From assembly GCA_036362985.1 (NCBI GenBank), contig JAYGXS010000003.1:42699320-42763319 (forward strand): 64,000 nt of DNA. Reading direction: 5' to 3'. This stretch comes from Ligula intestinalis (Eukaryota > Platyhelminthes > Cestoda > Diphyllobothriidea > Diphyllobothriidae). The notes under the pieces are model-generated. The model did no database searches. It saw only the letters and a list, made by a program, of their open reading frames with translations, and was not told the origin of the DNA. Shown here in pieces: positions 20,500-33,179 of the stretch. Within the stretch, counting starts at the first letter, position 1; each line of letters opens with the position of its first letter. The position numbers and the translations under genes were made by a program.

Positions 20500-20940
20500 G
20501 AAGATAGGGTTAGGGTAAGGAGACCAGTGAAGTCTCCTGGATCGGATAGGATTTATGGGCTGATACTTAGGCAATGCCTCGTTCACCCTTTTCGAAATTC
20601 CAGAGAAAACAGTGAAATTGACTTCTGCAGTTACTATATATGAAGGAGGTAACCAGGTGGTTGCAAACCTCTTTAGATCAGTAAGTTAGGCTTGCTTTTC
20701 CTATGAGACAGTGGGGATCATGGTAAAATCTTATGATACAAATGACATAAGAGAATTTTCACTTTAGTTTTGCTTCAGACTTTCCAGCCTCGCAAATCTT
20801 GTGGCTTCTGGAGGTCTGAAATCAGGCACTAAAATACGGTTTCGAAGAACATTTAGTGCATAGATGCACTGGGCATCGCGATTTTCGCAAAGCCTTCGAT
20901 AATGTCCCACATCAGTGCATTTTGCATAAAGGGTGCGTCC
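20500..20940 (+). pseudogene. Decayed LINE reverse transcriptase (plus strand)
   Basis: KSPGSDRIYGLILRQC at about 20533-20580, and GHRDFRKAFDNVPHQCILHK near 20871-20930, are two successive RT motifs of non-LTR elements (before motif A, and motif A with its Asp). The interval between them is shortened and full of stops. No YxDD motif follows. Confidence 0.55.
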
Positions 20941-20989
20941 TTGTCCTGTAAAATTAGTAAGGACATCTATATTCGATCAAAAACAGGAA

Positions 20990-22870
20990 CTATGGGCCTG
21001 GAAGATCGTAGCAGTTAGGGTTAACCTTCTTAGCCTTAACACATGTCGATGATAGTGCCAGCAAATACTATCACTAAACTACACCCTAGTAAGTAGTATT
21101 AGAAGTAGCAGTATTTGTCATAGCAGTACTATTCCTGGCTTACTAAAGTCTGGCTAGACACCTACTATAGGTGAGTGTGGGTAGACAGTGCAGTGGTACC
21201 CGCGCAAAGTCTACTGCCACTAAAGGCTAAGTTAGGCGGTATTTCAGGCTGCATTCGAGAAAGCGGCTTCCGCCCAAAGCCTGCTTCGGTCATCTCAACT
21301 TCGGTCTTGTCACCAGTCAAAGCGGTTAGAATTAGAGTGGGGTAGATCGCGGCGTGTCTACTTTCACTATACCTAACCACGGTCACCTGCTTTCGGGCAA
21401 ATGGTGGACATCTTCGCTTGCGATGGTCGAACTAACACAACAAAATATACTTAATTGCATTTAGTAGGTACTGGCATTAGCCGCCCCAGTATTCACATAC
21501 TACATCTAACAACAGTTCCTAGTCCTCGTAGTCCGAAACTTGGTAAAATTTGACACAGCTTGATGAAGAGAGCTGAGGGCACGAAAGATAAGGCCAGCCA
21601 TGACGTGATCCGGCCACGAACATGTATTACTCGGAATAGCAGTAATCCAGGTTGAAATTAACCTCAGCGTTCAGTCAAATCAGCATCCACTCTGACTTAT
21701 AGATTCGAAAGTACTACGAGCACTCCACTAAATTGCCAGTTAATACTAGCATCGGAAGACGATACCCTGCGATTATGCTCAGTCTATCGAAAACTAGGCG
21801 TTGTAGTAGGCCTGCAGAAAGTCTATACACGGCAAAAGTCACTACATAAGATATAAAGGTATGGTAAAACTGTGTGCTACTAGTTAATAACGTTTTGTCT
21901 TAACCCATGAACTATGAATCTACTTGACACCATACAGATTGGGAGTGCATACTGGATGCCAGCTTCCTACGGGCACACACAGGCAATATCATAATATACT
22001 AGTTATTGGTCTTAGTAACTTTAGCATAGGCAAGTACATACAGCAGCACCATCTTAGGTCTCGTAGTCCAACTCCTAGTTGAAACGGACACAGCCCGGGA
22101 GGATATAGTTGAGAGGGCGGAAAACATGGCAGGCCCCCCTCAAGCATCTAGTTACGCGAAATAACATAAACCCAGATGTCTCACTCCTTGCTGAGGACGA
22201 AGGAGGTATGAGCCCCAGCGTTGATTTAAAATTAGCGTCACTTCTGACAACTGTTAGCGTCAGAAATAGTACCAATACTATTAAGACTCGGCTACATGGA
22301 AAGTCAGTAGTAATAGAAATAGTAGTAACCGTATCAGTCTCGGCCTCCTTAGGCCTGTCTGAGCACCTACTTAGGATGAGAGAGGGTAGGTAGTGCAAAA
22401 GTACCCACGCAAAGTCTACGGTCACGTGAGACGAATTTAGGCGGTGTTTCGGCATGCACTGGAGAAGGCAGCCTACGCCGGGTCCTGTTCAGTCTTCTTG
22501 ACTTGGTGTTAACTACGTCCGCTATCATTTTTATTTACTCCCTGAGACTGTCACCTTCTGTACCAACCTGGTGGTGAACTTCATCGAAATAGATGGTCGA
22601 ACACATACATACCATGTAATTCATATAATTATTGTCTTTCGTATTTGACCGACAAACATTTGCGCGCATAGTGATAAGCCAGGTCAGTATCAGTGCCTGG
22701 GAGAAGTTCCGCAGTGAATGTGTGGTTGGCATCTTCGTAGAGCCGTCAAAATACGCCCTGTAGACTGAGACTAAGAGTAACACGGGAGTTGCATTCACTG
22801 AGGCCTCCTCATTATCATTACAGTCTTCTCTGTCCATATCGACAGCGTCTGTCGATTACTGACTACGCAG
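20990..22870. repeat. Dispersed repeat family B, copies 1-2
   Basis: Segments here recur at 30500-32330 and 34560-35260. Shared landmarks are gcacctac...gtgagtg followed by gcaaagtctac (21165, 22385, 31975, 34955), ttgggagtgcatactgg (21937 and 31449), and ttagcatagg (22021, 30510, 34620). Identity is moderate and patchy. Each region contains more than one partial copy in the same orientation. No reading frame is conserved among copies, so I regard the family as non-coding. Its class (SINE-like, satellite-like or LINE UTR) is unclear. Confidence 0.6.
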
Positions 22871-24360
22871 CACTACATGACCGTAGCGGGGCACCCATTT
22901 CGCACCCTCCAGCCAGGAGAAATCGATTAAAAACATCTTAAAATGGCGCTGTATTTATTAAGCTAAAATCATTTTTCTACAAAAATGATCGGAAAAATCT
23001 AATGAATGTAACAGTTGGGTTAAAGGTATGCTGACTCCTCTACCAAGCACCGAGTCTTGTCTATTTTTGAGAACTGTGAAGGTCAGATAAAGGAGAGAGA
23101 TACTGGGGCGAAAAAAAGTATACAGAAAATTTTATGTTAATTCCAGTTCTTAAGTTACAAACCAGACTCTTAAAACAAGACCTTTTGAAACTTACATGTA
23201 TCCGCGAACTCGAACAACGCCTTAGTAAACGGAATCTTGAACAATTCATTAGACTGAACAATTACATCACGTTCTCACGAAACCATTCCAAAACACACAA
23301 GCAAATTTTAGGCAACTGACAGGGATGTAGAGCACACAAAAAGGCTTTTTTAAAACGATCTTGCACGCATGCTGTTTCAGTTGCTCGCTATTTTGCACCA
23401 ACAGGTTCTAAGTACTCGGGCGAATTACTGCAACCACTGATGCACGAAAGCTGACCATGTCGGTTTCCTGAGCCTGTTTACAACATACGTCAATCATTAA
23501 GAATAGATCAGATGTGTTTGTGCAAACAGTTATCATAATAATCATTTTTCTGAGCTCATGCATGTGGTGAATGACGTCAGCCCAGCGTGGAAGACCAGAA
23601 CCAGGACCAGAACCAGAACCAGAACCAGCCCCAACTATCTCCAGCACACAGGTTCACACGCTTTTTTCCGGTACTGTTTTACTGTCGGTGGGGAAAGGGT
23701 GTTGCACTGCAATATTTACAAAATTGCGTATTTCTCATTGTGCGCAAATGTGGCGACGTACTAATTTTGATGAATTCCCAGGCAGGCAGGCAGTAATGAC
23801 AAGTTCCTGCTCGGTTGGCGCGGCGACGGCGCCTTCTGGGTGGTACAGATACCACGAGTAGAAATCGTGATCATGGACGGTTTAGAAGCGTCTGGAAGAT
23901 GGGAGTAGGGGGCGAGGGAGTAAATAAACACCGAATCACACTGCAATCATACACCTACACGCGTATCGGCACGTGCGCTCGTGATCCAGATGGCTGGCAC
24001 CGGGCTTACCCGCGTGACAGCATGTCGACCTGATGTGCTAGTTGGACGGTGTCACTGAAGGACCAATGCAGGTAAGGTCAGGCACGTTTCGGTGGTGCCA
24101 AGTGAAAAACGTTGCATTCGAAGCAGTGGTGGCGTAAATGCAGGTACAGGACGTTGCACTTGCTGGCGCCATTGAGAGAACACCCGATACTCAACTGGAG
24201 ACTCAATAGACATGTCTGGGCTACTTGGCGTCGTGAGTCAGTCATGCCCCAACTGCAATCAGGCCAAAATTGGGGAACTTCCCTCACGCGCCAGTGGATC
24301 CCTTATCAGCAGCTCGGTGAACAGGGTGTCGTGTAAAACTAACAAACTAGCTTATTGTTA
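22871..24360. other. Intergenic with microsatellites
   Basis: A ccagaa/ccagga hexamer tract lies at about 23593-23625 and a ggca tract at about 23779-23793. The overlapping frames at 23558-23861 are by-products of the hexamer tract. 24030-24340 has open frames on both strands without known motifs. Confidence 0.45.
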
Positions 24361-24368
24361 AGAACTCA

Positions 24369-24419
24369 GAGGCCTTGTGGAGATTCGAACCCATGACAGC
24401 AAGGTGATGACTTGACTAC
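24369..24419 (-). repeat. tRNA-like segment (SINE-type)
   Basis: The minus strand has gtcatgggttcgaatctcca, a good B box, at the end of a short tRNA-like head. It is similar in type to 60157-60230 and 18644-18705. Confidence 0.4.
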
Positions 24420-25883
24420 AAAAAACATCTTAAACACCGGAGTTTTCCCGATTGTGTCAGCAGAAATATTGCGAAATATCTGCCACAAATGCCTATTAAC
24501 CAATCCCCGAGAAAATGGAGGAAGCTGGTTGGGAATTATGAAGGATTGAAAACAGTCCTAATTTCTGACATATAAAAAGGCTAAGGCGTGTTGGCCGTCA
24601 GCAACCACTCTAGGCTCGTCCTGTCCGATTCTCAACACCTAAGCGTCATAAGTTACAGTAGATTTGGGGAATGTTTCGGCTACCTGGTCTAACATAGGAA
24701 GGCATTTCGCAGATTTGTTAAACCAACGGAACAGCTGAGCCGCAACTTTTCCCAACTGATGTTCATAAGTACTGATGGAGGCGTAGCACTTAAACGTCAT
24801 CTGGACAAGAGAAGTGTGAACAATATGCGTAAGTGAAATTGCTTCGAAACATGTAGCACAAAGATGCTCGTAGGTTCAGTTTTAATAAACAGAACAGTAA
24901 ATATTCCTTGCATTCGCGGGTGCGAAAAAAGTCTTAAAAAACTAGACCAGCACACTTCACCTTCAACGTTATGCTGGACAAAATACTCAAACATTTTGCA
25001 GTAGCCTTATTTGTTTTTGAAATATTGGCTCTCAACTGGACTCCAAAGCTTAACGGAGCGAGCGTGTTCAATAACCCCATCCGTGAAGGGTTGTACCTCC
25101 CAGCAACACTAGGCTGGACGAAGATGAGATTATAAGCCGGGTTCCTTGGATGATTGAGAGTCTAAAGTCACCCTTTTAGGTAGCCAACATGGCTATATAC
25201 GTGTAGCAAATCATGCGGGCTCAAGAAATAACATGGACACAGATTGCATCGAACATTGCCGGACGCCAAACGTATTCGTCAATCTTTTATCATTAATGGA
25301 GGCATATTTTATTGGAAAATTCAGACCATAATTAAAGCCATTCCAGTACTTTATTTTTTCTTTTCAGTTTCACAAGACAGAAGTCGAACGGTTTTTCCTG
25401 TATAATTGCAGGTCAGTACGGGTTTTGTTTCCTGACTTTCATCCCCTTCATTGGTTTAACCACGGCGGAGTATACGGTTCTGGAAATTAAAACGCTGCAA
25501 TGACCTAGTTAGTTTTAATACGAAGGATTTTCGTTCCTATGTAAAAATCGTGCACCTAACAGCTAGTGAACGTATCTTTAAGACACCTTAAGAGATAATA
25601 GACATATTTCAGAATTTACGCACACGACAGAAAACGGGCCGCAGCGAAATGCGGCGTGGAAGAGGCTTATCGAAATGATAAAAATGTATTTTGACTTTTA
25701 CAGGAAGATTCCGGATTAAATGCAGTTGCATGAGAGTGAATAAGAGAGGAAGTGAGAGAAGTCAGAGCCGAAATAGATTACCAAAATTAGTAACAAAACA
25801 AATAAAAACAGAGGAAGACGAAAGGGTTTCTTAGGTGCATAAACTGCTCACAGCCGGGAAAGATTGACCGAAAAACGTATGGT
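24420..25883. other. Intergenic, nothing recognised
   Basis: AT-rich sequence without long frames, obvious repeats or splice-bounded exons. Confidence 0.4.
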
Positions 25884-26654
25884 TCATACACCAAAGATAA
25901 AAACCAGCCAGTGGAAAGCAGTATCACTTTTAACAGTTTTCAGCAATGATTCGAGGTACATAAGACGAGAACAATGATTGGAGTTAAAATGGCCCCCTCC
26001 CATACGACGTAGAACCTCGCGGACACAACAGGCGTCCAGGAAGGTTTCATACTCCAATGCCTTTTTTAGGTTGTCACGACTGATGTCCCTCAGGATGGCC
26101 ACAAATTCCCGCCACAAAGGCATGCCATGTCGAATGTCTACGGAAGCGGTTCCAGCGCCAACTCTCGCTGTACTAGGTCTTTGCGACACTGTGACACATG
26201 TTATTGTCGCAGGAGAAACCATAATGACAGACTGTGCCTCGTCGTCCCGACTTTGCGCAAACTCCCGCAGCTGTCGTCTGGCTATGAATGGGTTACGCAT
26301 TTTGACCGATTCTGGCTTCACAGAAGTATTCGTTTCAGATGTAAAGAACGCTGATTTGGAAACATGTTTCGCAGGAATTATATCTGCCGGAGAGTGCGTG
26401 ACAAACTGTTTAGGTTTCGGTGTTTTTCCAATTTCGATGTTGACCAATGAGGCACTTACTGGACTGTGGATTTCAAACTTGGCTTCATCGGTCTGTGAAA
26501 GGGAATATTTCGCTGAGAGTGGGTAACAAATGACACAAGGAGCTGTAATAAAGGCACAGAGTCCTATGGAGGCAATAATTCCACAGACACCAAGATGAGG
26601 GAGCAGGTCAGGTGACAAAGCGTTCGTCATGTTCCTATGACAAAAAGGCTCCAA
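25884..26654 (-). CDS. Candidate host-gene exon, unidentified protein
   Basis: This open minus-strand frame of 256 codons is the second longest non-transposon frame. It starts with a hydrophobic stretch (GVCGIIASIGLCAFITAPCV), continues with a Ser/Thr/Pro-rich linker, and ends with charged helices such as LRDISRDNLKKALEYETFLD. Good acceptors lie inside it (gcctttttgtcatag near 26627, gtgtcatttgttacccactctcag near 26518). A plausible donor, gtatga, lies near 25880. If the frame starts at an ATG, the hydrophobic segment would be a signal anchor; if an acceptor is used, the true exon is shorter. It may be an upstream exon of the gene at 12873-20470 (same strand), but phases cannot be linked. No family recognised. 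Confidence 0.5.
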   Translation of the reverse strand: MEPFCHRNMTNALSPDLLPHLGVCGIIASIGLCAFITAPCVICYPLSAKYSLSQTDEAKFEIHSPVSASLVNIEIGKTPKPKQFVTHSPADIIPAKHVSKSAFFTSETNTSVKPESVKMRNPFIARRQLREFAQSRDDEAQSVIMVSPATITCVTVSQRPSTARVGAGTASVDIRHGMPLWREFVAILRDISRDNLKKALEYETFLDACCVREVLRRMGGGHFNSNHCSRLMYLESLLKTVKSDTAFHWLVFIFGV

Positions 26655-28150
26655 TGCTCCAAATACGGAAAGACTTCACGCCAATAGGGATGGACTACAT
26701 TCACAAAGTCATGGCGCATATTTTCCGAAACACGTATTTATATGCATTTTTTACTTAAATTGCAAAGCAATGTCTACTTGAGGGTGTTAGTAGGCGTCAT
26801 GTATTAAATAGAAGTAAACTCTCAGAACAGAACTTCCAGCTTACTTATGATCCGAATTACGAACGTTGCATTCCCTTTAAATAAACGAAGTAGGAGGAGG
26901 GAGAGGGAGAGGACTTCGTTTCAATAAATGCATTCGTAGTGCCCCAATGACCCATGTTTTTCGCTTGAATAAGACCACGTGTAGGCAAACGCATTAGTTG
27001 AATTACATCAGCTTTCTGTTTCCCATAACGAAAGGATTGAAAAAGTCAGATAAAATATACACTGATAAAAATTAAAATTGAGAAACTCACATTATTTGGA
27101 GTATCCAATACTCAAGAGCGGAAAGTCAAGGCGCAATGGAGTCTCTTGGATTCTCAAAATTCGTAGCAACGGCTAACCTACACTGGAATACGAAAAATAA
27201 TGTTTAAAGCCATGTACTCGGAATGCAAAATTCAAATAATCACTGAATTGTGAAAGGTGGTTGCTGCACTTAAGATGGCATTAGTTGCCAGTTTAAGAAA
27301 TGATTGACTGCAGCTTTAGAGCCCGAATTCGTAGTCTTAAGTGTATGCCAAACTGAGGTTTTAGAGGGCGCTGTAAGCGCAATCAACTTAGAGGGCGCTT
27401 ATCAATTATATAAGTCGTGGGGCATACTTGTAAAATTTATTATTGCACATGAGTTCGCAGTAATATGAAAAGGAAGCATCTCAGTTAATTTGACAGTATG
27501 GGAGCAAGCTTCACGCATCTACTTATGCTAACTGCTCCCAGGGCTATTATAAGGGATTCGGTGTCTCCAACAGCTCAGACTAGTGCGACCGACAAATTGG
27601 AAGTGTTCCAAAAATGGAATATGATACAATTCAGTTGGTGAGCTGTATTCACTAAGTAATGTTATTAATTGGGCTTCTGGTTTTCTGAAATCGTGCTCAC
27701 TTTCCAAATAAAATGTCACTCAGACGTCGCAATCGCTATAGGGGCTATGAGGGCTTATTCGCCATGCAGACGCGAGTCATAGACCAAATGTATTTGGCTT
27801 GCATGCATACAAGTGCACACCTCAAAAATTCGTACGAATAAGTGTGCAATACTAAGCCACTTTCGAAGTCCATGAAACTGCGTGATGACGAACCGCAGTA
27901 CTGCCCTAATAACGATTTCAGTGCCAAATCTTCGCCAAATCTAATTAGAGGTGACGATTAATCTAAGTTAACAATTTGGTTTTATTGTACGTACGTTTAG
28001 GTCATGCTCGATACTGAGTAAGGCTGTTCTATGGCTACCAGGGCAGGACATAATAATTCTTACTAAAGGAACGCTCCGTCCACTTAAATTAACTTGGCTT
28101 GAATTAAATTTCCAGGGTAAATAGCAGGCCTAGGCCCTAGCCTGCCCTGT
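26655..28150. other. Intergenic, nothing recognised
   Basis: AT-rich; the short frames here are not supported by motif or splice evidence. Confidence 0.4.
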
Positions 28151-28157
28151 CCAGAGG

Positions 28158-28275
28158 TGGGTCGAGCACGACCTTGATTGCGACAAAGATCTTGTCCCCT
28201 TTTTACGCGTAAGGCAGCTGCGCTTAAAAATTAGGCTAAAACATTTTGCCGCAATCAAGGTCGCGCTCGATAAGC
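28158..28275. repeat. Short inverted repeat
   Basis: gtcgagcacgaccttgattg (from about 28158) is nearly the reverse complement of caatcaaggtcgcgctcgat (ending about 28270). About 70 bases separate the arms. It lies just left of the larger foldback at 28406-28731. Confidence 0.6.
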
Positions 28276-28405
28276 CAGCGCGACGGTCTTGCATCCAAAA
28301 TATGGACAAAGGCTGACGAGTAGACTGGACTTAGAAGTGCATGAATCACACGAAGGCACTTTTGTCCAACTTGAACGGGCCCCATATCGCGTAAAGCTGT
28401 GAAAT

Positions 28406-28731
28406 GTGGCGACCTCTTATTCAAAGCCATGCTTTGCTCACGTGCCTGTGGGGCATGACCTGAATGTCTAGCTTTCGCGCCTACAATTCCGTGCATGCTA
28501 GATGGTCAAACTTCTGACTAAGGTCACGGAATTGTCTGGCCAACCACTTCTTAAGGCAAAGTCTAAAAGGGACCTTAAATGTGGTGACTGCTTTTTTCCA
28601 GACAATTCCGTAACCTTAATCGGAGGTTTGACCGTCTAGCACGCACGGACTGGTAGGCACGAAAGCTTAACATTCGGGTCATGACCCACAGGCATGTGAG
28701 CAGAGCATGTCTTAGAATAAGAGGTCGCCAC
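28406..28731. mobile_element. Foldback element with 134-bp inverted arms
   Basis: The left arm 28406-28539 and right arm 28598-28731 are both 134 bases and about 90% reverse-complementary by eye, with no length difference. The loop is 58 bases. The ends read gtggcgacctc and gaggtcgccac. No coding frame is present. It is compatible with a foldback MITE or a hairpin made by inverted duplication. No target duplication was identified. Confidence 0.75.
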
Positions 28732-28865
28732 AGAAATTTGGTGATGGATATAACTGACAAACGTCGCACCGGGAGGGATGAATGCTCAACTAATTGCATT
28801 GCCCCTTAACCTAGCTGCTAACGGTAGATTTTCGCTGCTGCTTTGACTTAACACATTTTAGTTAT

Positions 28866-28994
28866 AAGGAATGATTATTCCTTATTCGGAAAATGGAAAT
28901 CGATGAACTGGCATGCCTTTATACACATAAAGGCATGTCGGATCATCGATTTCCATTTTATTTAAAGGCATGTTAGATCATCGATTTCCATTTT
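28866..28994. repeat. Compound hairpin: small palindrome, 33-bp inverted repeat, and a third arm copy
   Basis: aaggaat-gatt-attcctt (28866-28883) is followed by a 33-base arm (28890-28922). After a 4-base loop comes its near-perfect complement (28927-28959), and then a second copy of that right arm (28961-28994). All arms share atcgatttccatttt. Confidence 0.8.
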
Positions 28995-30480
28995 GCAATT
29001 GGCGTGAGAGTACTTTCATCAATATTAAAGGCATAGTCGACTTTTATAAACTTCATAAACCTAAACAGTGAAAATTGATCCTACGCCCACTTGAAAATTT
29101 GTCAAGGACATCCAGTCACATTGTTGAATACTTTATCCAAGTTACACTCTAGTAAAAGCCAACATGGAGACGGGTTTGTATGCAAATGGAAAGCTCCATT
29201 TGTACTCCTCTAAATCGTCCTTGTTTACCCTCGCAAGTGCTCTTTGACATCCTCCTCCAGGCACCAGAACTCCTCTAATTTTGTGAAATCTGATGCCAGT
29301 AGACCGCGTTGCGCACGCAGAGAGAGATGAGAATCTCACTCTTTTCTTTTGGCAAAATGAGCTTTGTAGCCAGCGACTGGATTTATAAGCTTGTTGATTT
29401 TGCTATTTAAAATTCCGTCTGAAGCTGATTTGGGCTTAATACGCGGCTGGTCCTATTAACCGTGGGCTTAATAACCGGCCACTACTGTATACAGTGAAAA
29501 GTCGGCTGCATACCCTTCTATGCGCAAGCAATTCATTGCCGCTTTTGTGAGTACCAAATGGCAAATACTTGTACTCACAAAAAAACAAAGAAAAACATGA
29601 AAAAAGATATTATGGTATCGATGCAACAGCTGGCAAATAATATAATTCGCGGAAAATGCCATCCTTTTCTTACGTAAATGGTTCTTATCAGCGGCACGTC
29701 AATGCTATCACACCTGACATACTACCAACTGCATGTGGACGCTCTCCGGGTGGCTTCAACATCAGCCCGGATGAAGTTTATGACGCGCGTAAGCTCATAT
29801 TCCTATTTGTTATGCTTTTTGCCTAAATGTAATGCATGTCAGCTACTGAGCCAATTATAGGAATATGTTACCAGAATATACTATCCGCTGAGCTTAGTGA
29901 GTGTGTTTGCTAGAATAAGCACTCTAAACAGTGGCATGTTACCTCTAGCACTAGTGTCGCAGCCCAAACTTCCTAAAAGGTGACAGCAGCAGTAAATTTG
30001 CTTTAAAAGCTACACATAATTCTAATCTAGCTTACCTTAAAATCTAGCTTGTGGTACTGTCATTACTCTGTTTCGACATAAATGTATCTCTTTGTTCACG
30101 CAGTTGAGTCTCTTAGTTAACGTTTGCTTAGTTTTGAAAGTGTAGTCTAGTCTTCAAAGCTTAGTCAAAGCTTTAAGCTTATTGCAGTCTCAGCAACACT
30201 GTTGTCCTCCAATACCGTACTTGTAGCGCAACCATTTCAAAAGATGCTGGTTTGATCTCTGCTAAATGGTGCTGTAAAAAGTCAGATGTAGCCTGTATAA
30301 AATGGCATATGCCACTTTTAATTACCTAAATGCATGATATTTCTTCATTTATTATCAAATACACGTTTATTTTACCCTTCAGTTTACTAAAATCTTCATC
30401 TGGGCTGCGAAAACCAAGTAGGCTAAAAAGTTCTACATGCACGTACAGGCCGCACTACAGTTCGCCACTTAATGGTTTTA
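28995..30480. other. Intergenic, no gene recognised
   Basis: AT-rich. The minus-strand frame 29142-29339 has no recognisable motif. From about 29870 onward, words of family B begin to appear. Confidence 0.4.
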
Positions 30481-30499
30481 GCAAGTAGGATTACCATAA

Positions 30500-32330
30500 C
30501 TAGCATATTTAGCATAGGCAAAGCACTTCTAACAGAAGTATCCTGAAAAATGGCACATGCCATTTCGTTCCGAACTGAATGTATGATAGATATTCAGCTC
30601 TTAGTACATATACCTTTCTTTAACCTTCAGCTTTCTAAGATCCCCGTACAGGTTAAGACTGCACACTAGGTTAACATTTCATGCATGTGCTTCCAAGTTT
30701 TAGCAAGTATGAGTAATAAAACTAGAAGTTCTAACATACTTACGGCATTTCTAGCAGTTATATCCTAGCACTAGCAGTGCAAAATTAGAAGACAACCAGG
30801 ACAAGCACTGATCTACTCCAAGCTCCAAACACCTGGTATACTGGGAATAGCAAAAGTCCAGGTCCACACTCCTTTGTGAGATCAAGGGAACACGCTGCCA
30901 GACCTGAGTCCAGTCAGTGTCATTTTTGACCAAATATTAGCAGCACTACAATCACTCAGATACACCGCTATAAGCAGCAGTATAATCAGTAGTTGCAGTA
31001 GTGGAAATACGAAACTCTGGGCAACTACTATGGGTGAGTGAGGGTAAATAATGCAGAAGTACCAGCGCAAAAGACTACTGTAGCACCATGTGACATGACA
31101 GAACCTTTGATATTAATTAATAACGTCTCGTTAACAATAAGATGGCACAACCTAATGGAGAGAGTTGAGAAGGCGGAAACCAGGGAAAGTCCCGATGTGC
31201 TAGGATCACCACCATCATGAATAATACCAACATCACGTATATTGCTCTTATCGTGCTGCACTGACTAAGACTGTCCTTCTATACCTACCTGATACAGTAT
31301 AACTCGCACTTCTACAGATAGATACTATAGCAGGCCTAAAGGTCGTCCATAAACGGCAAACTGCTCAACATAAAGACATAATAGGACTTGTGCATTACTT
31401 TATAAACGCTCTTTTATCATACGAATGTTAGTCACAATTATCTCACATAGATTGGGAGTGCATACTGGGTGTGACTTCTTGAAAAGCACACACAGGCAGC
31501 ACTTATAGTATACTATCTACTGTCCTTAGTAAGCATAATTACTATAAATTATCACTTTGAGCATAGGCACGCAACTTTAGCAACAGTATTAACGTCCGCG
31601 CAGCTTGATGGATAGAATTGAGAGTGCAAAAACCAAGACAAGCGCTGTTTTGCTCAGCGCCCCAAGCATTTACTTACTCGAAACAGTTTGAACACAGATT
31701 CACATTCCTTGTTGACACCAAAGAAGTATGAGCTCTAGCATTGGCTTAATCAGCGTCACCTCTAACAGATGGTGCCGTCAGGGCTACTACACTTCTTGTT
31801 GACATTGGGGGGATATGAGCCCAGTGCTGACTTTAATCGGCGTCTCTTCTGACTTACTAAACAGTCAGTAATAATACCAGCAAATACTGTCACACAGCTA
31901 CACCCGAGTTAGTAGTCTTAGAAATAGCAGTACCAGCCCTGGCTTCCTAGAATCTGGCTCGACACCTACTAAAAGTGAGTGAGAATAGACAGTGCAGTAG
32001 TACCCGCGGAAAATCTACTGGCACTTAAGACTAACTCAGACGGTGTATCTGGCTATATCTGTAGATAACGGCTTAAGCATGATTCCTACTCAGTCATATC
32101 GACTTTGTCTCATCACCGTTTGAAGCACAGAAGGGGTTTTAGAATGGGGTGGATGGCGGTGTGTCTACTTTCAATATACCTGACCACAGTCACTGCTCTC
32201 GGACAAATGGTTGAGATCCTCGCTTGCGATGGTCATACTACCACAACACCAGCGGCACTATTTGTCACTTCCTCGGCACTGCACAAACAAAGAATCGATT
32301 GTATGCCATGTGCAATTTCAAATTTTTCTA
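30500..32330. repeat. Dispersed repeat family B, further copies
   Basis: 31440-31600 matches 21930-22090. 31865-32240 matches 21050-21430, including gtgtctacttt and gcttgcgatggtc near its end. 31020-31260 and 30500-30540 are shorter, more diverged pieces. The order of blocks is the same as at 20990-22870, so the unit is probably longer than 1 kb. Confidence 0.6.
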
Positions 32331-32639
32331 AATTTGAAAAGCTCTGCATTAGTTGCTAAGATTTGCCTCTTCGTTAATTATTTCTGCTTTACTTTTTAAC
32401 TTTCATTAAGCCATCCGTACTTCGCTCCATTTCGTCATTGTTGGGAAAAATATTTGCATAGTTAAGTCGTGTATTTTCGCCCGTGTGTTCCGCTTACAGG
32501 ATTGGCCACTTTATTTTTTTAAACAGATTTAATACTCTTAACTATGGGTTATATGAGGGTCCAAATATTAATAATGTATCTTCTGCTGAAACCACTATTC
32601 ACCGGTAGTTGTTGCTGCTAAATAACCGGAATCCGATGA

Positions 32640-32995
32640 CCTAGCGCCCACATTATTAGGAGTTTGACAAGCCCCTTTCAAAGACAGCTATTTACCCGCC
32701 GATCGGAAATCTGCATACATCAGACTGCTATAGAAAGTTGATATAAAGGTTTCTTCAAACCATCACAGACCAATCAGCCTCACCTCGGTCTGCTACAAAA
32801 TTGTGGAAACAGTAATTACAAGAGTGCTGATGTGTTTTCCCTTAATGGATTCGACAAAGGCAGTTCTTGTGTTAGTCCCGCTCAATTAATGGTGGAAACC
32901 CGCTGCAAAAAGTCCATATGGACTTTCAGGAGGCGTTTGATAGTTTCATACATCGAGGATAAAATCATATTGGTCGTGTAGTCGGGCGTAATCTG
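32640..32995 (+). pseudogene. Decayed LINE reverse transcriptase
   Basis: Plus-strand words ISLTSVCYKIVET (near 32777-32815) and HMDFQEAFDSFIH (near 32917-32955) are RT motifs of non-LTR elements. Frames change between them and stops are frequent. It ends shortly before the Gypsy integrase remnant. Confidence 0.6.
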
Positions 32996-33179
32996 CCTGC
33001 ATCTACTGATCTACAATCCCGCATAGAGACCGTTTCCGGACTTCAACTTAAGATACTGCTGCTGACTTCTCTCGACGGATCTATCTTGGGTGACGTCTCT
33101 ACTGCCTCCTTTTGTCCTTTTTTGCCATCATCGCTTTACCGCATTCTTTAATCCTCGCTGCGCATCCTATCTCACTCTG

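Noticed and set aside
23558..23861. Three overlapping plus-strand frames
   Set aside because: A hexamer microsatellite keeps several frames open; the translations are simple repeats.
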